Notes: generated by a model not told the origin, from the sequence alone. Shown: positions 40,751-50,813, counted from the first letter of the stretch. The stretch: DNA of 64,000 nt from Arsenophonus sp046530785 (GCA_046530785.1 JBHEQT010000002.1:130749-194748), one strand, 5' to 3'. A program made the numbers and translations.

Positions 40751-42007
40751 ATGATTAAAACAACAGACAGAAAATTAGTGGTTGGTCTTGAAATTGGAAC
40801 TTCAAAAGTTTCTGCACTAGTTGGTGAAATTTTACCTGATGGGATGGTAAATATCATTGGTGTTGGAAATTGTCCATCCCGAGGAATGGATAAAGGGGGA
40901 GTGAATGATTTGGAATCTGTTGTTACATGTCTGAAAAGAGCTATTGATGAAACAGAATTAATGGAGGATTGTCAGATATCATCTGTTTATTTATCGCTTT
41001 CTGGAAAGCACGTTAGTTGTCAAAATGAAATAGGTATAGTTCCTATTTCTGAGGATGAAGTTACTCAAGATGACGTAGATAATGTTATTCATATGGCTAA
41101 ATCTGTTCGAGTTCGTGATGAACATAGAATTTTACACGTTATTCCACAGGAATATTCTATTGATTATCAAGAAGGAATTAAAAATCCAGTTGGACTTTCA
41201 GGTGTACGTATGCAAGCTAAGGTACATTTGATTACTTGTCATAATGATATGGCTAAAAATATTCTTAAAGCAGTTGAACGGTGCGGTTTAAAAGTAGATC
41301 AATTAATTTTTGCTGGTTTAGCATCAAGTTATTCTGTTTTAACAGAAGATGAACGTGAATTGGGTGTATGTGTTGTTGATATTGGTGGTGGAACTATGGA
41401 TATAGCAGTTTATACTAACGGAGCATTACGTCATACCAAAGTTATACCCTATGCAGGTAATGTTGTGACAAGTGATATTGCTTATGCATTTGGCACCCAT
41501 TCCAGCCATGCAGAAATAATAAAAGTTCGCCATGGTTGCGCATTAGGTACTATTGTTAATAAAGAAGAAAATGTTGAAGTACCAAGTGTAGGTGGTCGTC
41601 CACCAAGAAACTTACAACGTCAAACACTAGCTGAAGTTATTGAACCACGATACACAGAGTTGCTAAATTTAGTAAATAATGAGATTTTAAAATTGCAAGA
41701 ACAATTGCGTCAGGAAGGTGTTAAACATGATCTGGCTGCGGGTATTGTTTTAACAGGAGGAGGCGCTCAAATGGATGGTCTAGTTGAATGCGCTAAAAAA
41801 GTATTTCATACCCATGTTCGAATCGGTAAGCCATTAAATATAACTGGTTTAACAGATTATGCACAAGAACCTTATTACTCTACAGCTGTTGGGCTCCTAC
41901 ATTATAGCAAACAGATTCATTTTGAGAATGAAGTAGAAATAGATAAGGGTGGATCTCTAAGTAATTGGTTTAATATAATTACTAATTGGTTGAGAAAAGA
42001 ATTTTAA
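40751..42007 (+). CDS. ftsA: Cell division protein FtsA
   Basis: Actin-like protein that tethers FtsZ to the membrane and signals to the divisome. The start at 40751 gives MIKTTDRKLVVGLEIGTSK, and 418 residues (E. coli 420). Nucleotide-binding motifs include LEIGTSKV and VVDIGGGTMDIAVY. The C-terminal amphipathic helix (FNIITNWLRKEF) is intact. Arg286 in GGRPPR is retained, so this is not the R286W form that bypasses several E. coli division proteins. Upstream codons back to 40727 lack homology. Confidence 0.98.
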   Translation: MIKTTDRKLVVGLEIGTSKVSALVGEILPDGMVNIIGVGNCPSRGMDKGGVNDLESVVTCLKRAIDETELMEDCQISSVYLSLSGKHVSCQNEIGIVPISEDEVTQDDVDNVIHMAKSVRVRDEHRILHVIPQEYSIDYQEGIKNPVGLSGVRMQAKVHLITCHNDMAKNILKAVERCGLKVDQLIFAGLASSYSVLTEDERELGVCVVDIGGGTMDIAVYTNGALRHTKVIPYAGNVVTSDIAYAFGTHSSHAEIIKVRHGCALGTIVNKEENVEVPSVGGRPPRNLQRQTLAEVIEPRYTELLNLVNNEILKLQEQLRQEGVKHDLAAGIVLTGGGAQMDGLVECAKKVFHTHVRIGKPLNITGLTDYAQEPYYSTAVGLLHYSKQIHFENEVEIDKGGSLSNWFNIITNWLRKEF

Positions 42008-42062
42008 TTTTGTAAGAAGCAAATCTTTGCTTCTATATAGGGGGATAAAATGGAGAAAGATC

Positions 42063-43229
42063 ATGTTTGAACCAATGGAATTAAGCAATGACGCGGTAAT
42101 TAAAGTAATCGGTATTGGTGGTGCCGGAGGAAACGCAGTTGAACATATGGTACGTGAACGCATTGAAGGTGTTGAATTTTTTGCTGTTAATACCGATGCT
42201 CAAGCATTGCGTAAAACAACAGTAGGACAAACTATTCAGATCGGAAATAGTATTACCAAAGGATTGGGAGCAGGAGCGAATCCTGAAGTTGGTCGTAGTG
42301 CCGCTGAAGAAGATCGTGAAGCATTACGTAATGCTCTCGATGGGGCAGATATGGTATTTATTGCTGCTGGTATGGGTGGTGGTACTGGTACCGGTGCAGC
42401 TCCTGTTGTTGCTGAAGTTGCTAAAGAGCTTGGTATATTAACAGTAGCAGTAGTAACAAAACCCTTTAATTTTGAAGGTAAAAAACGTATGGCATTTGCT
42501 GAAACAGGAATTTCAGAGCTGTCTAAGCATGTTGATTCTTTAATCACCATCCCGAATGATAAATTATTAAAAGTACTTGGACGAGGTATTTCTTTGTTAG
42601 ATGCATTTGGTGCAGCAAATGATATATTAAAATCGGCGGTTCAAGGCATTGCTGAACTTATTACTTGTCCGGGTTTAATGAATGTAGATTTTGCTGATGT
42701 TCGTACTGTCATGTCTGAAATGGGTTATGCTATGATGGGGTCGGGTATAGCACAAGGTGAAGATCGAGCTGAAGAAGCAGCAGAAATGGCGATTTCTAGC
42801 CCATTATTGGAAGATATCGATCTATCTGGCGCTCGTGGTGTTTTAGTTAATATTACTGCAGGTTTTGATTTGGGGCTTGATGAATTTGAAACAGTAGGTA
42901 ATAGCATTCGTGCATTTTCTTCAGATAATGCAACTATTGTTATCGGTACTTCACTTAATCCTGAAATGAATGATGAATTACGTGTGACCGTTGTTGCTAC
43001 AGGAATTGGTATGGATAAACGACCAGAAATCACGTTGGTTACTAGCAAAGCAACTCCAAAATCATCGATAGAGAAGAGATATCAACAAATACAAGATTCA
43101 ATGCCGAGTATAATTCCGTTAACAGAAGAAAAATCTGCTGCTAAAATAGTGAATAAAGAAAATATACATTCAAATAAAGAATTGGACTATTTAGATATTC
43201 CAGCCTTTTTAAGAAAACAAGCTGATTAA
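42063..43229 (+). CDS. ftsZ: Cell division GTPase FtsZ
   Basis: Tubulin-like GTPase that forms the Z ring. The start at 42063 (MFEPMELSND) has GGAGA upstream and gives 388 residues (E. coli 383). The nucleotide loop GGGTGTGAAPVVA, the T7 loop around NVDFADVRTVM and the C-terminal tail DYLDIPAFLRKQAD (binding FtsA, ZipA, MinC) are present. Two notable substitutions: Cys202 in ITCPGLM where E. coli has Arg, and Gly271 in GFDLGLDEF where E. coli has Arg. R271G is, as I recall, among E. coli alleles selected for resistance to MinC. The variable linker also differs. Confidence 0.98.
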   Translation: MFEPMELSNDAVIKVIGIGGAGGNAVEHMVRERIEGVEFFAVNTDAQALRKTTVGQTIQIGNSITKGLGAGANPEVGRSAAEEDREALRNALDGADMVFIAAGMGGGTGTGAAPVVAEVAKELGILTVAVVTKPFNFEGKKRMAFAETGISELSKHVDSLITIPNDKLLKVLGRGISLLDAFGAANDILKSAVQGIAELITCPGLMNVDFADVRTVMSEMGYAMMGSGIAQGEDRAEEAAEMAISSPLLEDIDLSGARGVLVNITAGFDLGLDEFETVGNSIRAFSSDNATIVIGTSLNPEMNDELRVTVVATGIGMDKRPEITLVTSKATPKSSIEKRYQQIQDSMPSIIPLTEEKSAAKIVNKENIHSNKELDYLDIPAFLRKQAD

Positions 43230-43241
43230 ATTAACAATTAG

Positions 43242-43268
43242 TTAACTTTTTACTTTTTATGCTAAAAT
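43242..43268 (+). promoter_or_regulatory. Likely lpxC promoter (extended -10)
   Basis: In the ftsZ-lpxC gap TATGCTAAAATG (-10 hexamer TAAAAT at 43263-43268 with a TG one base upstream) resembles TGTGCTAAACTG at the same place in E. coli. TTAACT (43242-43247) is a possible but weak -35 with a short spacer. A start site just downstream would give a leader of about 50 bases. Confidence 0.5.
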
Positions 43269-43327
43269 GTTTCTCTAATTTTCAGGTAAGAATTAGTAAA
43301 CAAAATATTTAAGAATCTAAGAAAATG

Positions 43328-44260
43328 ATGATCAAACAAAGTACACTAAAACGTACTGTTCAAGCAACAGGTATCGGTTTACATTCTGGTAAGAAAGTCT
43401 CTTTAATATTACGTCCAGCACCAGAAAATACTGGTGTTATTTACTGTCGTACAGATTTAAATCCTCCAGTTAATTTCAAAGCTGAAGCAAAATTAGTAGG
43501 TGATACAATGCTATGCACCTGCTTAGTCAATGAAGATAATATACGTATTTCAACGGTAGAACATTTGAATGCTGCATTGGCAGGATTGGGAATTGATAAT
43601 ATTATTATTGAAGTAGATGCAGAAGAAATTCCAATAATGGATGGAAGTGCTGAACCTTTTGTATTTTTATTGTTAGATGCAGGCATTAAAAAATTAAACA
43701 GTGCTAAGAAATTTCTCCGTATTAAAGAAAATATCCGAGTTATAGATAGTGATAAATGGGCTGAACTAACTCCTTATAACGGATTTATTTTAGATTTTAC
43801 TATCTATTTCAATCATCCTGCTATTAATAGCAGTACTCAACGCTATAAATTGGATTTTTCAGTAAAATCTTTTATTAGAGATATTAGTCGTGCTCGAACA
43901 TTTGGTTTCATACATGATATTGAATATTTACAATCTAAAAAATTATGTTTGGGAGGTAGTTTTGATTGTGCAATTGTTCTTGATGATTATCATGTATTAA
44001 ATAAAAATGGTTTGCGTTTTGAAGATGAATTTGTTCGTCATAAAATTCTAGATGCTATTGGTGATTTATTTATGTGTAGCCATAATATTATTGGTTCTTT
44101 TAGCGCATACAGATCAGGTCATGCATTGAATAACAAATTATTGCAAACTGTTTTATCAACAAAGTCTTCTTGGGATATGGTGACCTTTGAAGATGAGTCT
44201 GAAATGTCTGTTGCATTTAAAGCACCTTCAACAAATAATAATCTGAAAAATATTATTTAA
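43328..44260 (+). CDS. lpxC: UDP-3-O-acyl-GlcNAc deacetylase LpxC
   Basis: Zinc enzyme for the committed step of lipid A synthesis. The start chosen is the second of two tandem ATGs (43325, 43328), giving MIKQSTLKRTVQATGIGLHSG like E. coli MIKQRTLKR. 310 residues (E. coli 305). Zinc ligands: His79 in STVEHLNAAL, then HKILDAIGDL (His and Asp at about 238 and 242). A likely own promoter lies in the ftsZ spacer. Retention shows the cell still makes lipid A. Confidence 0.97.
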   Translation: MIKQSTLKRTVQATGIGLHSGKKVSLILRPAPENTGVIYCRTDLNPPVNFKAEAKLVGDTMLCTCLVNEDNIRISTVEHLNAALAGLGIDNIIIEVDAEEIPIMDGSAEPFVFLLLDAGIKKLNSAKKFLRIKENIRVIDSDKWAELTPYNGFILDFTIYFNHPAINSSTQRYKLDFSVKSFIRDISRARTFGFIHDIEYLQSKKLCLGGSFDCAIVLDDYHVLNKNGLRFEDEFVRHKILDAIGDLFMCSHNIIGSFSAYRSGHALNNKLLQTVLSTKSSWDMVTFEDESEMSVAFKAPSTNNNLKNII

Positions 44261-44365
44261 TTATATTATTTATTTTATCATAAAATAAATAAATTATTTT
44301 TTCTATTATATTTTTTGTTGATACTTTTATTCAATCTTAGATCTTTATTTCTAGTTTCTTTCCTC

Positions 44366-44857
44366 CTAATTTCTAGCTAATTCAGCTAGCTGCTCTAATT
44401 TTTCTTTCAATTTTTTTGGGCTTTTTTTTGCTAGTTTACGAATCGTTTTTTCGCTTTCTTTGCTTAACTTGTTTATTATCTGTTTTGATGATTTTATAGT
44501 TATTTTTTGAATTATTAAAAACTTTTTTGATGTTTTACATGATAATGATGGATTAATTATTACTTTGATTAAAGATATCGATGGTAAAATAGTATTACGT
44601 AATGTTGAAAGTAATATAGGAAGTTCATAGTCTAGTCGTACTTTTCGGTTAGCATTTGTAATCTCTAATATAAGAATATGTTGACGATAATTAACAACTC
44701 TACAATAAGCTTTTACTTCAGCAGGAAGTAAGTTTAAAACACTAATATTAAGTTTTATTAATACCTGAGTATGTTGTTGGATAGTTTGTAAAATATTTTC
44801 AGAAAAGTTGCTTTCTTTTAATAAAATATTTAAAGATTTAGGATAACTATCTCGCAT
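44366..44857 (-). CDS. dciA: DciA-type (DUF721) helicase loader
   Basis: DUF721/DciA family protein. DciA proteins load the replicative helicase DnaB at the origin in bacteria that lack the phage-derived DnaC. It is convergent with lpxC, the place this gene has in Serratia and Yersinia. The start at 44857 (MRDSYPKSLNILLKE) has GGAG at good spacing and gives 163 residues. A longer frame to 44938 has no homology. The core TQVLIKLNISVLNLLPAEV, YCRVVNYRQHILILE and LRNTILPSIS fits the family, and the tail is a Lys/Glu-rich helix ending KLKEKLEQLAELARN. Family assignment is from remembered sequences. Confidence 0.85.
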   Translation of the reverse strand: MRDSYPKSLNILLKESNFSENILQTIQQHTQVLIKLNISVLNLLPAEVKAYCRVVNYRQHILILEITNANRKVRLDYELPILLSTLRNTILPSISLIKVIINPSLSCKTSKKFLIIQKITIKSSKQIINKLSKESEKTIRKLAKKSPKKLKEKLEQLAELARN

Positions 44858-44959
44858 TTTTACTCCAAATCTTTTTATATAATATTCAATAAATGTAATA
44901 AAATCTTTTATGATTTTTACTAAAAATATTTTGATCACACATATTATTATATATAGAAA

Positions 44960-45440
44960 AGATTAGTATTTAATATATATATATTACTTACCTAGGACCT
45001 TAAGAAAAAGTTACTGAAAATATTTGATATCTTAACCAATTATAATTTATATATCAGATAAATTTATCTTTATCTCATTGGTTTAACTGATTAGGTATAT
45101 TAATAAGTATTTGTATTTTATAATTATACCGTAAATTATTGAAATCAGTATATTTTATATAATATAATAAAACTAGATAAGTTTTCAACTAAAAATCTTA
45201 TAATATAGCTTTGGAGGTATAGGGTCGCATCAATTAAAATCTATACATAACAAACTAATTTCATTTAATGTCCTAAACACTCTTTACTCTATAATATATT
45301 TGAGTATATTATATCTTTTTTATATAATTTCATTTATTCATTAAAGCACAATCTTCTTTTTACTGTATCTCCTGCCAAATTAGCCTATTGGTTATTTTGG
45401 ATCGTGGATATTCGATCTGGACCTTAACATCAATTCATTG
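44960..45440 (+). pseudogene. secM: secM relic with eroded arrest motif
   Basis: Enterobacteria carry secM just upstream of secA. At 45398-45427 the frame reads WIVDIRSGP then TAA. SecM arrest peptides end WISQAQGIRAGP followed by Q, and a CAA to TAA change would give the stop seen. Three arrest-motif residues are deleted and no upstream frame survives. SecM stalls ribosomes to raise secA translation when export is slow, so that feedback is gone. Outer boundaries are estimates. Confidence 0.72.
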
Positions 45441-45559
45441 ACTTTTTGGTTGATTCTTAAAGCAACCTTTGTTCAATTGAACAAATTAATTATATTGGTT
45501 AAAACGAATTAATATAGATGGATTCTAATAAGAATCTTTCCTTAATTGAGAAAATATTT

Positions 45560-48286
45560 ATGGTAACTAATTTATTAAAAAAAATTTTTGGTAGTCGTAA
45601 TGACCGTACTTTACGTCGTTTAGGTAACCTTGTTAATATTATTAATAATTTAGAATCTGAATTTGAAAAATTTTCCGACCAAGAGCTTAAAGCAAAGACA
45701 GATGAATTTCGTAATCGTATTAAATCAGGAATAACATTAAATGAATTAATCCCTGAGGCGTTTGCAACTGTTCGTGAAGCAAGTAAACGTGTCTTTAACA
45801 TGCGACATTTTGATGTTCAATTGCTGGGTGGTATGGTACTTAATGAACGATGTATTGCAGAGATGCGTACTGGTGAAGGAAAAACATTAACATCTACATT
45901 ACCTGCATATTTAAATGCTTTAATGGGTAAAGGTGTGCATATTGTTACAGTAAACGACTATTTAGCTAAGCGTGATGCAGAAAATAATAGACTACTTTTT
46001 GAATTTCTTGGTATGACAGTCGGTATTAATTTATCGGGTATGTCTACGATAAAGAAACGCGAAGCTTATATGGCAGATATTACTTATGGAATTAACAATG
46101 AATATGGTTTTGATTATCTTCGTGACAATATGGCTTTTAGTCCAGAAGAACGCGTGCAACGTAAACTCCATTATGCATTAATCGATGAAGTAGATTCTAT
46201 TTTAATTGATGAAGCTCGTACTCCATTAATTATCTCAGGACCATCTGAAGATAGTTCAGATCTATATAAAAAAGTTGATAAATTAATCTTTCATCTTAAA
46301 CAACAAGAAAAAGAAGATTCAGATACTTTTCAAGGTAAAGGACATTTTTCTGTTGATAAAAAATCTCGACAAGTTACGTTAACGGAACGTGGATTAGAAT
46401 TAATTGAACAATTATTAGTAAAAGAGAATTTAATGGAAAAAGGGGAGTCACTTTATTCTCCGGATAATATTATTCTTATGCACCATGTAATAGCTGCACT
46501 ACGTGCTTATGAACTTTTCAGTCGGGATGTAGATTATATTGTTAAAGATAATCAGATTGTTATTGTTGATGAACATACCGGACGTACAATGGAAGGACGT
46601 CGTTGGTCAGATGGATTACATCAAGCTGTTGAAGCAAAAGAGGGTGTTAAGATTGAAAATGAGAATCAAACATTAGCATCAATTACCTTTCAAAATTATT
46701 TTCGTTTATATGAAAAACTAGCAGGTATGACCGGTACAGCTGATACAGAAGCTTTTGAATTTAGATCTATCTATAAATTAGATACAATTGTTATTTCAAC
46801 TAATCGTCCTATGATCCGTAATGATTTATCTGATTTAATATATATGACTGAATCAGATAAATTTGATGCAATTATCAATGATATTCGTGAATGTACTAGA
46901 AGAGGTCAGCCAGTATTAGTAGGTACTATTTCAATTGAAAAATCAGAGTTAATTTCTCGGGAACTAACTAAAGCTAAAATTGCGCATAATGTTTTAAACG
47001 CTAAGTTCCATTCGATGGAAGCGGATATTATTGCTGAAGCAGGGCAAGCTGGTTCAGTTACTATTGCGACTAATATGGCTGGGAGAGGTACAGATATTGT
47101 GTTAGGAGGGAGTTGGCAGACAGAAATTAATAAGCTAAAGAATCCTAGTCAATGGAAAATTGATAAAATCAAAACAGAATGGAAAGAACGTCATAAAGCA
47201 GTAATTTTAGCTGGTGGATTACACATTATTGGTACTGAACGCCATGAATCTCGTCGTATTGATAACCAATTACGAGGTCGTTCTGGACGTCAAGGTGATC
47301 CTGGTTCATCACGTTTTTATCTTTCAATGGAAGATTCTTTAATTCGTATTTTTGCCTCTGATCGAGTTAGAGAAATGATGCGTAAATTAGGTATGAAACC
47401 TGGGGAAGCAATTGAACATCGTTGGGTAACAAAAGCAATTGCTAACGCTCAATATAAGGTTGAAAGTCGTAACTTTGATATTAGAAAACAACTTTTAGAA
47501 TATGATGATGTTGCTAACGATCAGCGAATTGCTATCTATTCACAGCGTAATGATTTATTAGATGGTGGTGATATTAGTGAAACAATTGGAAGTATTCGTG
47601 AAGATGTAATAAACAATATTATTAATAATTATATCCCTCCTCAATCCTTGGAAGAAATGTGGGATATTGATGGATTACAAAAAAAATTAAGTAACGATTT
47701 TACTTTAGAATTACCTCTTCAGGAGTGGTTAGATAAAGAACCAGAATTGCATAAAGAAACTTTGTATGAACGTATTCTAGAGAAATTAATTAAAAATTAT
47801 AAAGAAAAAGAAATCATTTCTGGTACAGAAATGATTCGTAATTTTGAGAAAAGTATCATGCTACAAACTCTTGATACATTATGGAAAGAACATTTAGCTG
47901 CAATGGATTATTTGCGTCAGGGCATTCATTTACGAGGATATGCACAAAGAGATCCAAAACAGGAATATAAAAGAGAATCTTTTTATATGTTTTCGAATAT
48001 GTTAGAAACTCTAAAATATGAAGTAACTAGCACTTTAAGTAAAGTAAATATTCGATTACCAGAGAAAGTGACTATACTTGATGAGAAAAGGCGAGAAGAA
48101 ACGGAACGTTTTATTAGAAAGCAAAATCTTATCCATAAAATTAAAAATAAAGAATTGATGTCAAAAACGGAAGATCAAATAGTAATCAAAAAAAATAAAA
48201 TTGGTCGTAATGAAGCTTGTCCATGTGGATCAGGTAAAAAATATAAACATTGTCATGGTAGACTTAAGTTACAGGTTTTTTGTTAA
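45560..48286 (+). CDS. secA: Protein translocase ATPase SecA
   Basis: Motor ATPase that pushes preproteins through SecYEG. The start at 45560 (MVTNLLKKIFGSRNDRTLRR, like E. coli MLIKLLTKVFGSRND) gives 908 residues (E. coli 901). The frame could be opened at 45518, but those 14 residues lack homology. Walker A MRTGEGKTL, DEVDSILIDEARTP, the helicase motif MAGRGTDIVLGG and RRIDNQLRGRSGRQGD are intact. The C-terminal zinc finger CPCGSGKKYKHCH (SecB binding) is present. The linker before it is Lys-rich. Confidence 0.98.
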   Translation: MVTNLLKKIFGSRNDRTLRRLGNLVNIINNLESEFEKFSDQELKAKTDEFRNRIKSGITLNELIPEAFATVREASKRVFNMRHFDVQLLGGMVLNERCIAEMRTGEGKTLTSTLPAYLNALMGKGVHIVTVNDYLAKRDAENNRLLFEFLGMTVGINLSGMSTIKKREAYMADITYGINNEYGFDYLRDNMAFSPEERVQRKLHYALIDEVDSILIDEARTPLIISGPSEDSSDLYKKVDKLIFHLKQQEKEDSDTFQGKGHFSVDKKSRQVTLTERGLELIEQLLVKENLMEKGESLYSPDNIILMHHVIAALRAYELFSRDVDYIVKDNQIVIVDEHTGRTMEGRRWSDGLHQAVEAKEGVKIENENQTLASITFQNYFRLYEKLAGMTGTADTEAFEFRSIYKLDTIVISTNRPMIRNDLSDLIYMTESDKFDAIINDIRECTRRGQPVLVGTISIEKSELISRELTKAKIAHNVLNAKFHSMEADIIAEAGQAGSVTIATNMAGRGTDIVLGGSWQTEINKLKNPSQWKIDKIKTEWKERHKAVILAGGLHIIGTERHESRRIDNQLRGRSGRQGDPGSSRFYLSMEDSLIRIFASDRVREMMRKLGMKPGEAIEHRWVTKAIANAQYKVESRNFDIRKQLLEYDDVANDQRIAIYSQRNDLLDGGDISETIGSIREDVINNIINNYIPPQSLEEMWDIDGLQKKLSNDFTLELPLQEWLDKEPELHKETLYERILEKLIKNYKEKEIISGTEMIRNFEKSIMLQTLDTLWKEHLAAMDYLRQGIHLRGYAQRDPKQEYKRESFYMFSNMLETLKYEVTSTLSKVNIRLPEKVTILDEKRREETERFIRKQNLIHKIKNKELMSKTEDQIVIKKNKIGRNEACPCGSGKKYKHCHGRLKLQVFC

Positions 48287-48326
48287 AAGAATCAAAAAAA
48301 GAAAGAATATATTCGTTTTTTAAAAT

Positions 48327-48352
48327 TAAACTTTAAAAATAATTAAAGTTTA
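48327..48352. repeat. 10-bp hairpin after secA
   Basis: TAAACTTTAA (48327-48336) and TTAAAGTTTA (48343-48352) pair perfectly around AAATAA, 40 bases after the secA stop. No T-run follows, so it is at best a weak terminator. Confidence 0.4.
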
Positions 48353-48356
48353 TAAA

Positions 48357-48631
48357 ACAATTAAAAATTACTATTGGGTAGTATATTAAAATAATAAAAA
48401 TAAGTAATTTTACTTTTTAACATAAAGTTAATTTATATATAGAAATTTTCTAATTTTCTATCAATAAATTAGAAAAGGTGAATCATTAATAAAACAATTT
48501 TTAATAATATTAAAGAGAAGATTGGACAAATGGTTATTAATAGTCATTTTTTACAGGTTGTTAAAGATAAATTTCCAGATCGTAAGATTAAATTTTATTT
48601 TCTTATAGAAAATGTATTTTCAATTCTATGA
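48357..48631 (+). pseudogene. mutT: mutT relic, 8-oxo-dGTP pyrophosphatase
   Basis: Directly downstream of secA, its ancestral place. VVY-stop-NNKNK-stop (from 48378) fits VGIIRNENNE. NKLE (48463-48474) fits NKLEFPGG, with the GG part deleted. ESLIKQFLIILK then, after a one-base shift, EKIG fits ETPEQAVVRELQEEVG, the region of the Nudix helix, whose catalytic Arg/Glu set is destroyed. INSHFL leads to KFPDRKIKFYFLIENV (48569-48616), against EFPDRHITLWFWLVER. The frame ends at TGA 48629-48631. Decay of the Nudix box means no activity. Confidence 0.86.
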
Positions 48632-50047
48632 AATAAAATCAATCTTCATGTTAACTTTTATAAAAATCATTCATAAGTGTAGATTTTATCTACTAATCAA
48701 GTAATTATTGATATCTTAATCAAAAATGATAGTAATATACTCTATATCAAAAAAATATAGTTAATATAAATAAAATTACTGAACTATTTTATCTAATTTT
48801 TATTTTATTCTTTAAATAAAATCCTATAGTTTTATTTTTAATATATTATATTTATTGGAAATGATATTTGAAATATCATTTCAGAAATATTCTAAAGACT
48901 TCAAGAAACTTAAATTTTAAAATTTCTTTAAAAGAAAGTTAATTTAATTAGATTTATCAAGATATATATATTTAGTTTGATTAGATTATGTAGTTTTATA
49001 GATTTATTAAAATAATTTAATATTTGATAACGAATCTTAAATAATGGATAATAAAATGTTAGTCAGTAAAATTTAATTTTTAATATCATCAGTATTTCTA
49101 AATTTTCTCTAGGTATTTTCTAATTTATAGTATTGAAAAATTTATGATCAATAATGATCTCTACTATTTTGTGGCGTTAATTCTAAATTGAGAGAGAAGA
49201 TTTCTATTCATTTTATTTAATGAAGGTACCCAAAAAAAAATGGTATGGATTTCAGTTATCAATAATTTGTTTTTATGCTGTACAATTTCTTTGAAGTTTT
49301 TTATTTAAAAGATACAGTCTTGTATAACTAATTTTATTATAGAATGTTTTTTTTAAAACTTTTTCATTAGCATCTAAAATACTTGCTTAGATTAAAAAAA
49401 TATAAATCGTTACTCAGTAACTTGATAAATTTTATTTGTGTTATAATTGAGTAGTTTATTAATTTCTTTTATCTCAATCATACTGAAGATAGAGTAGATA
49501 GTTAGAAGAGGTATCTAAGTTGATATATAATATTTATCACTGAATTTAAACTATTTAAATCCATAGAATTTTATAGTGGAAGGAAGAATAATTATCATTA
49601 TTAAATTTTTGAAAGAGATAAACTTTCGCTAATTAATGAGAAAAATAAATATATTTAGATATAATTGTTTATAGAAATTTAAGATAAATTTACTTTTATA
49701 AAATAAGATTATGGTATATAAAACAAATTTCTTTTTAAAAAGATCTATAAAATGAATAAATTCTTACGTTGGGAAATTAATATACTGATTAGTTATAGTT
49801 TTCCTCCATAATCAAAAATCGAAAACTATACTGAGAAAAAGAAAAATTTTTTCTGATATATAGTTTCTTCTCATCGAAGAACATTGTATAAGAGTTATCC
49901 ATATCATGGATCTCGACTCTTTATATATCTTCTTTCTTAATAATATACTTTTAAAACATTATCAAACGATAAAAATTTTCTATAGATTTCTATAACTTTT
50001 TAAAAATATATAAGAGAAGTTAGTTGGTTACATTTGAAAGCTACTCT
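48632..50047. other. Non-coding stretch between mutT and zapD relics
   Basis: About 1.4 kb without an intact frame. yacG, a 65-codon zinc-finger gene (gyrase inhibitor), should lie next to zapD here, but I could not find its paired cysteine motifs. The stretch is longer than one small gene needs, so some of it is unexplained. Confidence 0.5.
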
Positions 50048-50075
50048 ACTAAGCATTTTAAATTTGATGCTTAGT
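50048..50075. repeat. 9-bp hairpin at the 3' end of the zapD relic
   Basis: ACTAAGCAT (50048-50056) and ATGCTTAGT (50067-50075) are perfectly complementary with a 10-base loop. It sits exactly at the end of the zapD relic on the reverse strand. It may be the remains of an old zapD terminator; no clear T-run follows now. Confidence 0.55.
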
Positions 50076-50813
50076 CAAAAAAGAACACAATAAATAAATT
50101 CTATAATAATTTAATTTAAATTCTAATTTATTAGCTATGATAACCCATCTATATCCTTTTATATAAAGGATATAAAGGATGTTTGTTTATCTCTAAATAT
50201 TTAACTTGAGGATATAATCTATATTTATTAATATTGTTTTAATCAAATCTGTATTTTTTAAATACATTTGATAGAAACCATTATAACTTTTTAATTTATA
50301 ATTAAATTATTGTTTTTAATTAAAATTAACAGAATTTTTAAAAAAATATAACAGGAAAAGAATATAATCTTACTCTTTAAAAAATAATTTAATTTCTATC
50401 TTATTAATCTTATAAACATAATACTAGTAAAATAAATCTAGAAGAAATCTTTCTTGATATATATTTGATTACTGAAAAGAGAATATTATTTAATAATACT
50501 TATCTTTCTATAAGTATTAGTTCCAGTTTGATAAACCTATTAATAAAGATAATTTTCTTGAGTTTCAACAAAAAATTTTAATTTAGATTAAAAATAATTT
50601 TTGAACTATTTATTAAAATTGATTTTTTAGTTATTAACTTTCTTTAATAAGAGCTATATAGATTTATATTGGTAATAATATAACACTTAAATTAATTCAA
50701 AAATAAAATAAAAGAACAAATTATATAGTAAGTTATTATTTTAATTTAATAATTTTGAATAAATCTTCCTTACGGAAGGAAAGGATATGTTTTTCTGTAA
50801 TGGATATTTATAA
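50075..50813 (-). pseudogene. zapD: zapD (yacF) relic, FtsZ-bundling protein
   Basis: Follows coaE on the same strand with a gap of about 22 bases, as in E. coli. EKHILSFRKEDLFKIIKL at the N-terminus fits FEHPLNEKMRTWLRIEFL with matching spacing. Near the C-terminus GYHS, two stops, IRI fits GHKSRFAIRF. The span (about 739 bp) equals the intact gene (744 bp). Interior matches are poor. ZapD cross-links FtsZ filaments and is dispensable in E. coli. Confidence 0.72.

Noticed and set aside
45518..45559. Upstream in-frame extension of secA (MDSNKNLSLIEKIF)
   Set aside because: The family N-terminus begins at the next ATG (45560); the extension has no homology and no clear ribosome binding site.
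50764..50779. GC-rich hairpin (TCTTCC/GGAAGG) after coaE as a terminator
   Set aside because: It falls inside the N-terminal part of the zapD relic (codons for SFRKED), so it is probably ancestral coding sequence; there is no clean T-run.
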